64,000 bases of DNA from Parelaphostrongylus tenuis (GCA_019055375.1 JAHQIW010003648.1:248001-312000), one strand, 5' to 3'; shown: positions 44,666 to 58,696, counted from the first letter of the stretch. The notes: generated by a model from the letters alone, not told the origin. Made by a program: numbers and translations.

Positions 44666-45203
44666 GTATTGTATCACTATAGGCTAAATTGACAGTGAAT
44701 TCCCTACACGGGCTAGTTGAATGTTATATCCTAACTTTATGGGGACCTTTGTAAATAACAAAGATTCAAAGCCTGGAATATTTCTCTTTGTTTGCACAGA
44801 TCGAACACTTGTTGCGCCGATGCCACCATTTCTTGTATTCGATTCGTTTCCTCGCTTCCATCCATCATAAAGATCTTTGAACGTTTGCGTGTGAGTTTTG
44901 TTCCTGCTCGAGGATTTTGTCTCTTTTATGACTGCAATTACATGCTGGTCTAGTCGATTGTTCTTAATCCTGGGATGGTGTGCTAGAGCGTTCCCACGTG
45001 GATTGCAGCTTATCCAAAACATGGCCGGCAGCAATCTCCTGACGCCTAAGGGATGGGAGGCTTGATGGGCTTGCCATCAACGCTTTTTGTCGAGCAGTTT
45101 TGGAGAAGCATAGATCGTTTTTGTCATTTCAAGTGCACTTGTGCCCATCGCATAACCTTCAAAAGGAGTAAATCAGAAACTATTCGAAACTAGAGGCTTT
45201 TCA

Positions 45204-45297
45204 TCTCTATAATGATAACAGGGCCCATCTCGCTGATTCATTCGAATTATTTGAAACAACCGCAATCGTCTGGTTACCCTGAAAACGACTAAAAATG
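45204..45297 (+). repeat. Direct repeat DR1, copy 2
   Basis: Second copy of DR1, roughly 85-90% similar by eye, same orientation. The 116-codon minus frame at 44684-45034 lies between the copies and may be part of a decayed element, but I recognise no domain in it. Confidence 0.7.
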
Positions 45298-48200
45298 CTT
45301 CCACTAACGCTGTTCTACTATCGACCCAAATTCTCTGGCAAAAGTTCTGATCTGCTAAACCTATTCATAAGTCAGTTACACTAGGCAAGGTGTAGTTTTA
45401 CTACGTGCACTTTATGGAACGAAATGAGAAACGATTTGCCTTCCACAAATATTGCCTCATTCGCCGACAAAATTGTATGAATGATTTATCTATTTATAGA
45501 CATCGATGTCTCCCTCGGTCTTTGACGAATGACATTGAGAAATGTTTGCTTATATGAAGTCGTCAAGCGATGGCCTAGTAGCGACTCGTTTATACGGGGA
45601 ACAATTCGGGGAGCACAGCGGTGGCTTAACGCCATGCTATCGATATACGACGAGCAGTCTCGCTTTATAATGGATGGAGTGGTGTGCTGGTTGTCTGTTC
45701 GAGCATCATTGTGCCATGGGAGTCGCAGCATTGCTCTCTCAGCACCAAATTTCATTGTTTCCGCTTATCGTGGGTTGACACGATCGTATGAATAGCTGAA
45801 GAGCACCAGCTACTCATAACAGTTGGCTTAGGCTGCCCCGAAATGCGATCATTTATACTGCAGTGTAATTCGAGTTATATCGCGTTACGTTGGCGATGTC
45901 GCAGAAAATGAAAGAACACTCGACGCAGTCTAACATAAAATATCTATCCGCAAGTCAGTCAACAGCTAAACTAATGGCACTTTTTTGAAAACACTTCTCG
46001 CTTTCATTGCTATCATTTATACGTTCGCTGGTCAATTTACCTCATATAAAATACATTTTGAAAACATCTAATATCTATATACAACGACTAAAAACATGAT
46101 CGATGCGTCAAAGTTATATTGCTGGAGTTTTCTTCGTTTTTCTTCCTGAGAATGGCCAATTGATAGAGAGAATGATAGAAGGAACACTATGGCGATAGGC
46201 TTCACGAATGGTGAAAGAACATTAGAGACATTTCTGAACAAAGTGATGAAAAAGGACGACGAATATACTACGACAAAATGCTTCCACAGATATACACATC
46301 GAGCAGATGCATGACATGAAAATGAACATTTTCGAGACTATTTTTTGGCTCTTCTGTTTGAGTGTCCGCCAAATGATTTTCTTGGGCTAATCTTAAAATT
46401 GCGGAGACTTAAAATCAACTAAGTTCATGCCTTGAAAATTTCTAAATGACCGATTAGGTGACGGGATGACATAGTAGCACTCACATTCACCGCTACTAGC
46501 CACGGATGGTGTAACATTCACTCGTTATCTAGAGTTTTAGAGTGTCTGGATTTTTTAGAGCGCATTGATCAAGCTTGCCGGTTAGTTCCCGCTGAGTATA
46601 TAGATTATTTTGCAAAATATCATAAGGGAAGCTGCTGAAAACACAATTTTTGAAATGTGAATGGATGTTCCTTAAGTAAAGACGTACGTTACACAGATTT
46701 TTCTAGCAAGACCTAATTATCACAGTTTATAAAGTAGCTGTGAGTGCTCAATTGTTGTTGAGCATCTTCAGAGTGCAGAGATAAATTCCATTCGAAAAAA
46801 GAGGTACTACCTTCACGAGAAGTCGCCGTTTGTTTACACATAAGATCGCTGCGATTAAGAAGTCGACGAGCGTGTCATACCCACTAGGAAGCTCGTCACT
46901 AAAAGGTCTTCCTCAAGCGCAATTTACATGTTTAATCGGTTGGATCGCGTGGAATCATCTATGCAAGTGTTTCTATTCCATGGAAGAGAGTCAAGAAAGT
47001 CGCCGCCAAACACGTTATCAGCTTCGAGCCCGTTACTGACTCATGAGAGCTCTTCATAGATTTGAATTGCATGTAATCATTGCATGTCTAGACAACTGTT
47101 ACTGTAATATAAGCATATAGTTTATACTTTCCTTTGGACGATATTCTACTGGGATGGCTCGCTTTTGCGTGTCATGTGAGTTCGTCAGTGCTGATTAAGC
47201 CTTTGGCTATACTGGCGCGTACGAAGTCTGAGTAAAAGCGCCCTTTCCCTCGCACCCTAGGGGATATCTTTGCAAATTTTCGACCAAGTCACAGCATATG
47301 CGTGATAATCGTATATATTTTGAGACCCTTTTGTGGTACCAGCCTTTCCGTTTCAAAGAGCGGTTTTTGATATAGAGCACAACTTGAATGACTATGACGT
47401 AGCTGTTCATCAACGGAGCGATTCTGAGTGTCTAGAGCTTTCACGAAATGATGGACTGGACCAAGTAATAGAAAGAAACAAAAATTAGCTTTCCAATGTA
47501 GTCACCAGTTCTTCGAAATTTCCTCTAGGAGTTTTATCTTGATCATTTGGTAGACTACGCTAAAAAAATGACCTTGACATTACAGTATAGTCAGAAATTA
47601 CCTTTTCCTTTCCATAGTGATTCAAATAGAGGTCATCGTGTGATAATTGCAACTAGATCAGCTCTGGTAAAGAAAATTAACATTTCTTATCTTTATTTAG
47701 CTTCCCAAGGGGATTATAACGGTGAATTAGTTCCGATGTGATTCAATAAGCAGAGGATTAACCCAACCTGGTCATTTGTCCGGTCAACGAATCATTATTC
47801 AGTTACAGAGAAACGACCTCATTATTTTCCATCACAGATTTAAATTCATTCTGTAATTTACAATTAAAAAGCATAATATTCTCTTGATTAAATCAAAAAC
47901 AATGTGATGGCGAATTTAATCGCGGTTTCCGATGAGTACTGAAATTAATTGTACTGAATAAGGAGCACATTTCTCGGGCATCAGAAAAGAAGATAGGTTT
48001 GAGGGATATGAAATACCCCGACTACAGAACATACCTCAGCTTTTGCCGCAAAATTGGCTCAAAAAGCAAATCGCAAAAACAAAAGGATAAAAGTGATACG
48101 ACATGCACTTTGGCGTGGCGTGTGAGAACTAAGCATCGCTTAGAAGAATAGATCCTTTACCTCCAATCGTGGCGAGAAGAACGGAGACGTGGCTGCGCCA

Positions 48201-51200
48201 TTTCGGATGCTCAAAAAGCGTGCTAAAGCTGGATCAATCTTACTCATTTTACATTCTGCTATAAAACACTGAATTTTTTCACAGCGACTTTATCTGTCTA
48301 GTATCCATTGTCAACGGTGCCTGGACGTCTCATGGGAGTCACATGAAGAGCCCTGCACATTGACATAACGTTTATTTAATATTGGCTTCACAGAATTTGA
48401 GAATTAGACTATTTTTCAAGATTTTGAGAAGTTTATTGAGCTGAAAATTAAAGAAATAGTTCGTGACGAGTCATATTTTGCAAAGTGTTTCATCTCCAAA
48501 ACTAGAAAGACTAATGAATATTTTATGTCAAGAAGCTATGCAGTAAGCGAAATAGTGGCTTAACTTTGCGAGCAAATCTCCAATGGGGTCAATGCTAGTG
48601 ATGGTGAAGTACTCAGCAAGAGTAATATCCGGCTGAATTGGTGCCCGCAGTTGAGGGCACTTCACTTGAATTGATATTAATGTGACAAATGAGCAAGGTG
48701 GTTTTTCTTGCTGTATTTCCTATTACATATCGCGCACCTGCTGATGGTTATTCTATAATGGAATACTTAATGAACTCAAATATTACTCAGATTTTTGAAG
48801 ATAGATGGAGAAGAGTGCGCAGGTGAAGAGACCGGACAGCACGCTAACCTTTTATGCTAATTCACAATTTTTCTGAGTTAGTCAAACAAAAGGTCGGAGC
48901 GATAAATGTGACAAATAAAGAAATTTAGCAGATTGTTCATATGGTGATTGAAAGGACGATTGACATGAAGTTCAGTGAAAGTTGAAGGTTCGTGGTGTCG
49001 CGTACAGCATTAGTGAATTTTTTGGAATACCAAATATGTAGTTGTCCTATAAAGCGAGGAGTGGCAGTTAATGAAGAGTCCAGTGCAGGCCGTACATTAG
49101 CAGAAGCGATCTGGAGGAGATTAACGAGTTGTGTAGCCAGAAACGGGTCTCTCCGAAAACTGCGCCGTGATGTTCACGAAAGTATTCCATTTCATTGCTC
49201 GTTTCATTGCTAATCGTGCTGTTGAAGAACTACTTGTAATGAATTCTACACTCGAAAACAATGCAGAAATAATGAGAAACTCTTGACTATTTTTCCTCGA
49301 GAATAAGAGGATCTTCAACTCCAAGATTAAAGCACTGTAATGGCAATAGTAGTAAAAAATAACTTGGTATGCCATGCGTCGTGAAAAAAATTAAGGTTTT
49401 CATTTGCTCTCTAGATTACAGTACAGAACTTTTTAGAATCCAAACGGCTAGTTAGGCTCGCTCGTTGCTGAGATGATTTTGTTCCCTCTCTTAAGAGTTC
49501 TCGCCCTTTCGTAGAAAGGTTATAGAGAGTACGATGTACTTGTGAAGAGCGATCACGAAGTTGGTTACACTGCCGGCCACCAACATCTCATTCCGACTGT
49601 CGCAATTTAGGAAAGAGATATAATTCGATCCGGAGCAGCACAGGACAAAGGCCGCTCTTCAAAAACAGCGTATGAATGATTGGGAGACGCTTTCGCCTGC
49701 CATGAAAGCATTTCAACTCTGAGCTAAACTTCATGATGCAATGACCGAAGACGGATGTTCTCCAAGTTTGATCGTGAAATAAGCTATTTTCTTGTTGAAA
49801 TGAAGTTATATGGTATAATTTTTTTATGAAGTACAACAATAGCAATCGTGGGAAGATGGAGACAAATTACATTCGGCGATTGAACACATGCCACTACGTC
49901 ATTTTATGACGCATATCACTATATAATACCCGTCAAAAGTGCAAGTAATGATCATAAACAATGGTCTACGGAATATACGAATAAGTTGGTGAGGACCAAA
50001 ATTTCCAGCTTTGATAGACGTTGAAGAGATACAATATTAACTCCTCCCCCACTTGGTCCTGAATAACTTTTTACATTTTAACGAAATTACTTACTCTTTA
50101 AGACCCTGGAGACCACCGTGTTAGTAAGCTGCTGACTTAAAGGAAAGATGATTAACAAATTGCATGAGATACCAAATATCGTTTTTCTACGAATGATTTG
50201 TAACATACGGCTAAAGTACTTGGTGAGATTAACCGGTTATAAGATGTCACCACTGTTTTATAGCAATGAAATGTCCGATGAACTCTGGTAGGTCAGCTAA
50301 CAGGTATGATACGAGTTTTTTCCACTTTCAAGTCTTGCTATTCGTCTTCCTGCTTACATTCAGACAGAACCTGAATCGTAAATTGGCTCAATCTGAATGG
50401 GATGTGGGTCCCGTTAAAAGCGAAGTTTGTACATTCTCAAGCAATTGCTTCTACTTGCTCACTTATTTGCCCTTGCGAATAACTAGTCATTACATTACAG
50501 TAGGAATTACTGGATAAGAAATACATGTGCACGATAGAAATCGTTGAGCAATGCTTAAAAAAACTCGTGGACGAGCCATTCGGCACCATACAATTGATGG
50601 TTGTTGTTTCGTAGCCTTTTTGTGGAATGAAGAATAGAAAATGTTATGGATAAAGACTAAGGGTTGAAGGAATGTGATGGGTGAAGCAATGCAAATAGTA
50701 GTGAAGAGTGGACGAGCGAAAAAGACTCTATTAATGATTTCAGAAAGCAAAACACCGCGGGCAAGCCGTTGCCCATAAAAGCATTCGTTAATAAAAGCAG
50801 ACTGACACATATCGGAATGGAATTGTTTAGATAAATTGCACTGTGGCAAAGAAATATTTGATTGCGCATATGTTCACACTTACTTGACACTTGAAAAACA
50901 GCCACTATTAGAATCCATGGCAGGAACATTCCTCATTAGATGCGAAAATAGTCAGACAGAATGCTGATCATCAGACTGACGTAGTTCTCTCCCCACTTCA
51001 CTCAGAGTTGACGGCGTTGTGGTAGACAAGCGAGCTCCACTGAGGGGATCTGAGAGCAACTGGAGGCGGTGCCGAGAGGGAGGAGCTAGCCGCTGGGATG
51101 AAGATCGGCTAAGCAATAGATACAAATTGAGGACGTCCTATTTGTCTCCAATGAGTCTCATTTCCTGGTGTCAGAACCGAAGAGGTCAACGATGCGACAC

Positions 51201-52052
51201 ACTCAATTACGAAGTAGTAGGCTAAGCTAAGCCTAGCTGCCTTTTGTGCGAAAAGAATGCTAAAAATCGTTGAGAAACTGAATATTCAAATTCTGGTCTA
51301 CGCGCTTGAAATACTAGATGAAAGCCTGAAATTAATAAAAGATCAATAACAAAAAGAATTGCGAATTTCATTGAAGACTAAGTAACCACCTCATATCTTA
51401 AAGCTTGCCAACTTTTTAAGTCATGTTCAAGACATCATTACCTTTACTCAATGAAGGAAAAGCTAACTATAGCTAAATAGAGAGATATGAGGTTGATACA
51501 AAGCTTAGTCGGTGAAGATTTTATGGAAACTCCTGCTTTAGTATGCAAGTCAGTCTTACTCTTTCTATGTGAAACAGGAACAGCGACGCCATCGACAAAA
51601 AAATATAGCCCTTAGCATTGTATAAACTATAATCAACTTCTCTACCTGGACTTTTTTCACTTATTAACAAGCATACACCGATAGGCTGTAGACCTTTTTG
51701 AAGCTAAGGTTCTTGGTATCTTGATATTTGATGCGTGGATCATAGAAACCGTATAAATCCAAAATATGCGAGAATTATCTCAGTGGTTTTTTTCTTTGAT
51801 GCTCGAAAAGATTTTTTTCTCCTCCTTGTCAATAATGGACTCGACGATCCTTCCTGTTGAAAACATGGCTTGCTACCTAACGCTTGGGTTTTTTTTCAAG
51901 GCGTCAACAGTTCCCGGCATACTCTTAGCATAGTATTATTGTTTGGGCTTCCAGATAGATATGTCAAAACATTTCGTAATGGAAAATGAATATATTCTGC
52001 AATATGAATTTACGAACGATATGCGTGTACGGCAGCTTATATAAGAGAATAA
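45298..52052. other. Large intron sequence of the receptor-like gene, nothing firm
   Basis: Long frames occur on both strands at 45486-45795 and on the plus strand at 48992-49213 and 46830-47039, but none has splice context or a recognisable motif. I see no tRNA, SINE or hammerhead in this stretch. Confidence 0.35.
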
Positions 52053-52122
52053 AGCTCGGCTGTGTAATGGTAGTAATGTTACTCAATACATGTGAAGCTT
52101 TGATTTGAATCCGCACCGGGCC
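52053..52122 (+). repeat. tRNA-like 70-mer
   Basis: Acceptor AGCTCGG/CCGGGCC pairs at six of seven positions and box A TGTGTAATGG is present. The anticodon arm (ATGT/ACAT with an eight-base loop) and the T-arm are degenerate. Probably a tRNA-derived relic. Confidence 0.45.
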
Positions 52123-52639
52123 AATTGAGTCCGAAATCCCTTCAAGGTTGGGGAAATGATAAAGCTGATATTCAAGACGAAAGTTATCCAATCCACAAAG
52201 GTGGACGGCGGCATGCGATAAAAACCTCGGGCGTCATGGCACAATAACAGAAACGTTAATTATTCTCTATTCAGTCACTTTGTTTAGTAGCAATCATTTG
52301 ACTGCGATAATATCCAATTACCAACCAAATCCATTTTCACCTGTTATCTTAATAAATCGACTAACACCCAGTGAAAAGATGTATGCACATTATCGCTGAC
52401 AATTTTGACTCAGTTATTGCTATGAAGCAATCTTTGTTTTGTTTACGGCCAATAGCCGGTCGGATATCCGGATGGCTCTGCTTCACCAACCCCGTCAGCA
52501 TAAGAGTACAGGATTTTGCAAACCAATGCACTACATGAGTTTACAAGTGTAGTTCTTTGAACTGTCACTTCATTTCACATTAGACGGAAACTGCCATTGA
52601 GGACGTTTGACTCATTGCGCTATTCGTAGATGTTCGGAG

Positions 52640-52850
52640 AGTATAGCGCAATCACCATAGAAGCTCTGCAATACGCATGAGGTCATAGGTTCGACCACGC
52701 GTCACAGGCTTACCAAGTCTTGCAACCCTCCAGTACTAACAAATTGCAACCAGGACTACTTGCAGATTTCCTTCAAAAGGAACTCTACCTGATACTTGGC
52801 TATGGTGCCTTCGGTTGTTGTGAAAACCAAACATGCATTCAAGACCTCTG
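52640..52850 (+). repeat. S1 SINE relic
   Basis: It keeps a head-like GTATAGCGCAATCACC, GAAGCTCTGC, box B AGGTTCGACCACGCG, then GGCTTACCAAG, CAACCCTCCAGTA and ACATGCATTCAAGACC from the body. Strongly diverged. Confidence 0.6.
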
Positions 52851-55800
52851 ACCATGTTTTATACAATCGAGTGCATGAGGCATTTCTGAGAGAATGATCA
52901 ACACTATAAGCTATATACTTTTCCTAGTCATAGATTTGCTCTGGCCTATGAACAGCCTCGCGACGACGTGACAACTAGTCAAGATTATCTTCGGAAAAAA
53001 GACTTTAGTCTTGAAAAAGCAGACTTAAAGGGGCGAGGCTTTAGGCCAATTAATTGGCTCATGCATCAGAATATGACACGCGAGACGAAACGTCATGCGC
53101 TTGAACTCTATTGAGGTTACTCATAGCGAATTTGTTGAATCTTAATCGGTATATAGCACTTGCTAGAATTATGGAGCAATTTATCCCACTCAAGAGTTGC
53201 AAAGAGCAATCGTTTTGTTTAGAGTCCTCGTGGAAAAAAAGTTCGTTGGCCGAGTACTGCTTGTCGAATATTCTTTTGGTTCCAATGGTGATTGCATCAT
53301 CAAGTAAAAGGAGCATAGCCGTCAAATTAAGCTCACGTGTGGTTTATCAAGGCCTTTATACGTCATAGAATGATTTCGTCCTTATCGGAGCTCTCTTCAC
53401 AGATGCTACTTCATAAAAATCAACAGCGAATCGACGAAAAAGAAGCTAGCTAACGATCCGTGCTACCAACACTTTATACAAGCCTGGCTCACATATGTTC
53501 ATTTAATGCAGTGTTCTGATAATGTCGCTTGATACGACTCTAAATGTAGGCTTATGGGCAACAAAAAAATGGACGTGGGACGATGGCTATTTACCTTGTT
53601 TGAGCTTCCAACACTATTCGTCTGGTTTTTACTGAGTGGGAATCATGGACTCTGACTAATAACGTATGAACAGAAGCACTACAATGTTTGTCTTCACTCT
53701 CCATCTGCAATTATTTCCTGTGCTCTTCTTGTCAATACTTTCCAAGGACTTGTTTTTTGATAAATTATATCCCTATAAGCATAATAGTGAAAGTAGCGCT
53801 GCAACTGCCGCCTCTGCCTGGAAAATCAACAATTGTTTGGTCCAAACATTAACAAATGCAGCATCAAGTATCAGTCGAAGGAAATTTTCGCAGCTCTAGA
53901 ATCCATAGAATTTGAGGCAATTCATGTTGGAAAGCATAGCTCAAACTTATAAAGGACGTCGAGTTACCAGTCCAAGATTCATTGAATGTTTCTGTGTCTC
54001 GTTCGCATGAGAAAGTAGCATATTGGGTAAGGTCACTCCAAAAAGTGAGAGAGCCTCAAAAACTTCTTTCAAGGTTTCCACTAGTTTATGCACGTAGGAT
54101 TTAGTTTGTAACGACGTCTGTCCACTACTTTTCGTTTTGGCGCAAGTCGTGCTCGGCCAACGATCGTCTCTTTTTGGTTTTCATAACAGCGTCTACAATC
54201 TGGAATCATCGACGTGGCTTAAAATCCTCACTCTCCCTCGAGGACACGGAGTGCTGCTAGCATCAACCTCTCGCCAATTGATCACTTTGAACTCCATAAA
54301 TTATCAAGTAGCTCAAGCTGGCACCAATGAATTCTTCATTTCTTCTTATTGTGCGTCATAGGTAGTAAATGCTCTCAGTTTGCTCGGCGAGAATGAAAAT
54401 CATAGTGCCTTTGGTATTATACTTTTTATTTTACTGCTAAATAGTAATGATTTAACCAAGAATCACTGTAGTAGCTCGTAGTATTCGGTTTAGTCACTCT
54501 CCACAACAACAGATCCACTCTCATGAGCAGCTACATTCATGTTGAAACCGTCGAGGATCTCGATATCAATAAAAAGTGCGTAAGTTCGATCACCTCAAAA
54601 ATATCAATGGAATTAGAAAGCATGTATTTGTCATTCAGAAAATCTTTCCTTGGATCACTTGAGCTTTTCGCGGCTGATCGAAGTCGTAACGAAATAGCTT
54701 TTGTTAGAAGATTTCAGACGGCTAGACAAAGATTTAACCTGAATACAATTCTCCAACAATTTACTGCTTTCTTCTCTAGTGGAAGGCAATATAGGAAAAT
54801 CGCTTTACAAAATTTCGCTATAGTTTGTGAGTCCAACGTTTGAGGTGTCTGAACAACTATATCATATGTAGCAAGCATCTGTAAGCAAAAAATGCTTCAA
54901 TATTCTTACAAAACAAGGCTTAGAAATAAGCTGCAGAGCAAATTCTGTAGAAACGAAACAAACTGAGCTTAAAAATGTGCCTTATCCGGTGTACCTATCG
55001 AAAGTGTTATGGAGGAACTCAAATCGCCTAAATTTTGGAATTTTTAGCAACCATAGTAATTCAACTTGTATCCAGTTTGTAGAGATTCCTAGTTCAGATG
55101 ATTTTATTTGGGTAGTAAAACGTATTGCTTTGACTCAGATTTGATCATTACAGTTGCATCAATTTATAGCATTTTTCACAAGACCGATTCAAAGGTCAAC
55201 GAGCCAGCTTTTTATATTTCACTAAATTTATGTCAGGTACTTCTATCCTCTGGGTACACAACTGAATTCCATATATAAAACTCTTTATATCTTGTGAAAC
55301 AACCGACATCAAATCCTGGGATGGTGCAGAGGAGAAAACTAAGAACAATAGCAGAATGGAAGAAACGAGCAAAGAATTGCAATTCTAGAGGGAAAAAAAC
55401 GAAAGCCAGTTTAAAATGAAGCCTAGCAGGATCCGTCCAAAATTTCCATCACCATTCGCGAAATCGCTACTTGAGTGGCGACTATAACGATATAATTACA
55501 AACTGTCCAGCTAGTCATAACAGGCTTTGGGCAGTGAGATGAGCAACAATGTAAATTATTATCACACTTGAAAAAGAATTTCTTCTCATGATAAAAACCA
55601 TATAAAGCAATGACGAGCTCGTGTTTAATGAAGAAATCTCACTTTCGAAAGAGATTCTAAGCTCAAAGCACACGTAATACGATCAGAGAGAACAGTATAA
55701 GCAACGACGACGATATCGTCGAAGCAAACGAGCACGGAAATTTGCCAACCTGCAAAAGATATTGGTATTTCTGGAAAAATTTTATCAAAATTCACGCCCA

Positions 55801-55894
55801 AAATCGCTGAAATTGATAAATGCATCATACCACTGTTCCATAATCTCTCTATTGTATGGTCGACTCTCACCCATATCTTCTTTCAAAACCTTCA
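52851..55894. other. Intron sequence, nothing firm
   Basis: The 106-codon plus frame at 54523-54843 and the frames at 53059-53368 (both strands) have no recognisable domain and no supporting splice structure. No RNA genes seen. Confidence 0.35.
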
Positions 55895-55964
55895 ACCTCA
55901 GGCGGGAGTTGAACCCGCACTTCACCCATGCCGATAGCGTGTGCTACCACTACATCACCAAGGC
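55895..55964 (-). repeat. tRNA-like 70-mer
   Basis: Minus strand: acceptor GCCTTGG/CTGAGGT pairs with wobbles, T-arm GCGGG-TTCAACT-CCCGC is perfect, box A GTGATGTAGTGG is intact. The anticodon arm is irregular (loop TCGGCAT by alignment to 59825). It is the best-preserved of the 70-mer group but has an anomalous anticodon stem. Confidence 0.5.
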
Positions 55965-56109
55965 TATCGCTACTCTCGCTTTGGGCGAATTTCTTTACAA
56001 CAATATATATTGGTCTAATTATATGTGTGAACGAAAAAACTGAAAACTCTACTTTTTAGAGATATCTTACCCTATGTCAAACTTTTTAAATGATGCAGGA
56101 TGAAAGATG

Positions 56110-56396
56110 AAAGATGAAGCTCTTGGCGTTGGTCAATTCCTGAGGGATGCGCCATGCATTCGTCTTCAATTTTTAACTTCGTTTGAGATGATTGAATGTT
56201 TATGTGGTCTTTACAATGACTCGCGGTGGCTTCCCGCTGTATCGAGAAGAGCCGCTTATCCTCCCAGAGGAGTCCAGATTAGTCTGATACCATCTCCGGA
56301 GGGATGGATGGCTTGGTGAGCCGGAGTGCGTAGTGGAACCGTCGACTTTGTGAGCTATGCAGAGCACCTCTAACTAGTGCGGCAATGCGCTGTGCC
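56110..56396 (-). repeat. tRNA-derived SINE S1, near full length
   Basis: Minus strand: head at about 56396 with GCGCATTGCCGCACTAG and GAGGTGCTCTGC, body CCATCCATCCCTCCGGAG, CTCCTCTGGGAGGATAAG, GCCACCGCGAGTCATTG and the 3' block AGTTAAAAATTGAAGACGAA, then GAGCTTC and a short repeated TTTCATC tail. It is one of the better-preserved copies. Confidence 0.8.
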
Positions 56397-58574
56397 GAAC
56401 TTTTGAATGATATTAACATTATGTACAATCTAAGCAAAAATTTGTGTCTACAAAACCAGCTTTCTTATCTTTACGGGAATAATTTTTTATAATTTATAAT
56501 TATAATTTTATCTTCTACAACATTTCCGGAGTTTCAGTGCTATACAGTATTTTTTGACTGTTTCCGCATCTATTACCGCCTTTTTGTATTCGCAAGATAC
56601 CTGCTACAGGAGAACCGTCTGTTCGTTTGCTGTATTAACATAGTTCGTAATGGCAAAATCTCCACCGGAGCTGCTTTTTTTTTTCATCAAAACGACTATG
56701 TTCCAGGCTTGAGTTCCTCTGTTATTATGCAATTATCTAATCAATACACACTACCAAAAAAAAAAGAAAAAATTCAATTCTATACTAATAAATCTTATCA
56801 AACGTATTAAACCCATGAAAAAATTGCCTTAGTGCTTTAATAAACCGATAGCTCTTTCGCTTATGATCCATTGCTTTAGTTGATCGTGTTGAACTTAGAT
56901 TGGTTCCGGCTTATGGATGACCGAGGTATTCAAGACTTTCAAAGAAACCTTGTAAAGCAATCTCGTAAGATGCCATTTGATCAAAAGTACACCTTCAAGG
57001 AGCAACGAGATAACAAATGCAGAAGCCTGTCTCAACATTAACAAGATTAAAAATGTCTTGCTCACTTGTTCCTCGTTGGTTTTTATCCAAGTGCGTTCCG
57101 AAAAAAACCATCAAATTTTCCAGTGCACTTTTCCATTTCACTACTCCTAATTTGCTACATTATTAAGTTTCCACATCGAACAGAGGGCTGACAATTAGCG
57201 TCAGCATAGAGTTGATGGTGTTGCTAGGCTATTTGTGCAGGTCCACTCATGTATCCCCCCGTTGTTACATCAAAACAGCTACTTGGATTTTTAGCACATC
57301 ATGAAATTTTTGATAGAAACGACGGAATTAACGAGTCTTTCGAATGCGCACTGTAATAATTATTTATTTGGAAATCATATATCAAAAAAGGCGTAGCGGG
57401 TGGCATTCTACGGTTATTGCTTTATTGTTAAGTTTGCAATTTTCGTTTCGCTAAAAAAAGGGAATTCAAACAAAAAAAACAGACTTTAAAGTGCTGAATT
57501 TTGTTGCGCTTTTTTGGATGCATCAAAATCTGTACACATAGTTTTGAACAGTTCACACTGTTATGGACACCATAGTGTCCATATGATAGATGGTGTAAAA
57601 AGTTGGTGCCATTTGATTTTTAATATGATTTTTGCATTGGAATAACATGGTTTTGGTTTCCCTCTATTGCGTATTTTCATGTAAACATTTTCGTACATGA
57701 TTTGCCTATAATTGTTTGAGGTGTCGTGGGGACGAAATCGCTTGCTAACTCACACATGAATGGCGCGTAAGGGAGACAAGTAGTGAAGCGGCGTGCGAGA
57801 TTGATGGAGCCGAAGCGGTGATACGGTTCTAGAAAGTTCCCAACAAACTATCTCGAAACATGTATAGGTTGTTTACCGAAATGTTTACAAGGAAATGAGT
57901 AAATGAAGGACACCAAAATCATGCAATTTTTGCATAAATCGTATTAAAAAACCAGAATGGCGCAAACCTTTTACCTAACCCTATGAGTAGGGAAAGGCTA
58001 ATTCTGCTATCGACCAATCTACAGTAGCGTGCTATTTTGGTGATACTTGGGACAAGCGAAAACATGATTGACGCAGACAAGGAATTGATGTGTTTTAATT
58101 GGCGAATGGAGGTTTTACATGGCTTATATTGACCATTTCGAATCCACCGAGTGATATTAAATTGCAGATGCTCCGAACAACGAAACATTAAAGAGAGCCT
58201 TTTATGACTCTGATTAACAACTCAGTTTTCATGTTTTTAATAATCCGACAGCCTTGAGTGATTCCGGTTTGCAATTGCCTACCTCATGGAGTCCGTTGTA
58301 GCACATTGAGTTTGATCGGGATGGCTTCCGATGAGGAAGGCCGTTGCAATTTTCCGATGGATCTGAAGGCGGAACTGGTTCAAATCCAAAAGGCACCTAA
58401 ACAATTAAAGCGGATCTAGGAGAAGCAAGCACTGATCGTGAGTCTGTAGAGCGAAATGAATACAAAGACTAGTTGCACTTGAACAACAATTTCACTTGTA
58501 CAGACACTGATTACTTGTAGATTTTGCCCTTGAGAGGAATGTGCGGACAGCTGAAACAAAGCGGTCACGGGTAC
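56397..58574. other. Intron sequence with one perfect short palindrome
   Basis: TATGGACAC-CATA-GTGTCCATA at 57562-57583 is a 9-bp perfect stem with a 4-base loop. The rest is AT-rich with poly-A and poly-T runs and no supported exon. Confidence 0.4.
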
Positions 58575-58696
58575 CAACCTCAGACGGCTCCACCTTGGGG
58601 CATTGTGTCTCGTCATAACAGTTGTCCGACGTTTTGTCCTGCACAATCCAAACCATTATAAGATTTGTGCCTTCAACGAAGGTCGCTTGCATTTTC
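58575..58696 (-). CDS. Receptor-like gene, probable upstream exon
   Basis: The acceptor CGTTCAG (58697) opens [20 protein letters not shown], then [20 protein letters not shown] plus one base. The donor GTACCC at 58574 leaves phase 1, which fits the exon at 42631. A later acceptor (GTGCAG at 58639) is also possible. Two cysteines (NCYDETQC) could open the Cys-rich domain. The 16-kb gap to the next exon makes the link tentative, and no signal peptide is visible in this exon. Confidence 0.5.

Larger units (their letters stand above)
29886..58696 (-). other. Gene span: cysteine-rich single-pass membrane protein
   Basis: Exons at 58575-58696 (less certain), 42533-42631, 39953-40056, 39542-39676 and 29886-30008 join on the minus strand with matching phases (1, 1, 0, 0). 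They give one frame with a Cys-rich extracellular domain, a Ser/Pro linker, one membrane helix and a tail of about seven residues. The cysteine pattern (CFC..C..C..C, CG, C, then CKCAEDFCN near the end) is that of the three-finger Ly6/uPAR/activin-receptor fold or the nematode ET module; both end in CxxDxCN. The role is unknown; a cell-surface ligand-binding or adhesion protein is an inference. The signal-peptide exon was not found and should lie above 58.7 kb. Introns of 2.5, 9.5 and 16 kb are full of repeats, and one holds a plus-strand exon of another gene. Confidence 0.7.

Noticed and set aside
44684..45034. 116-codon minus frame
   Set aside because: No recognisable domain; it lies between two copies of a direct repeat and is probably part of a decayed element or chance.
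45486..45795. Overlapping long frames on opposite strands
   Set aside because: Both frames are open over the same bases, with no known domain and no introns in support.
54523..54843. 106-codon plus frame
   Set aside because: No motif, no splice context and AT-rich codon use; cannot be told from chance.
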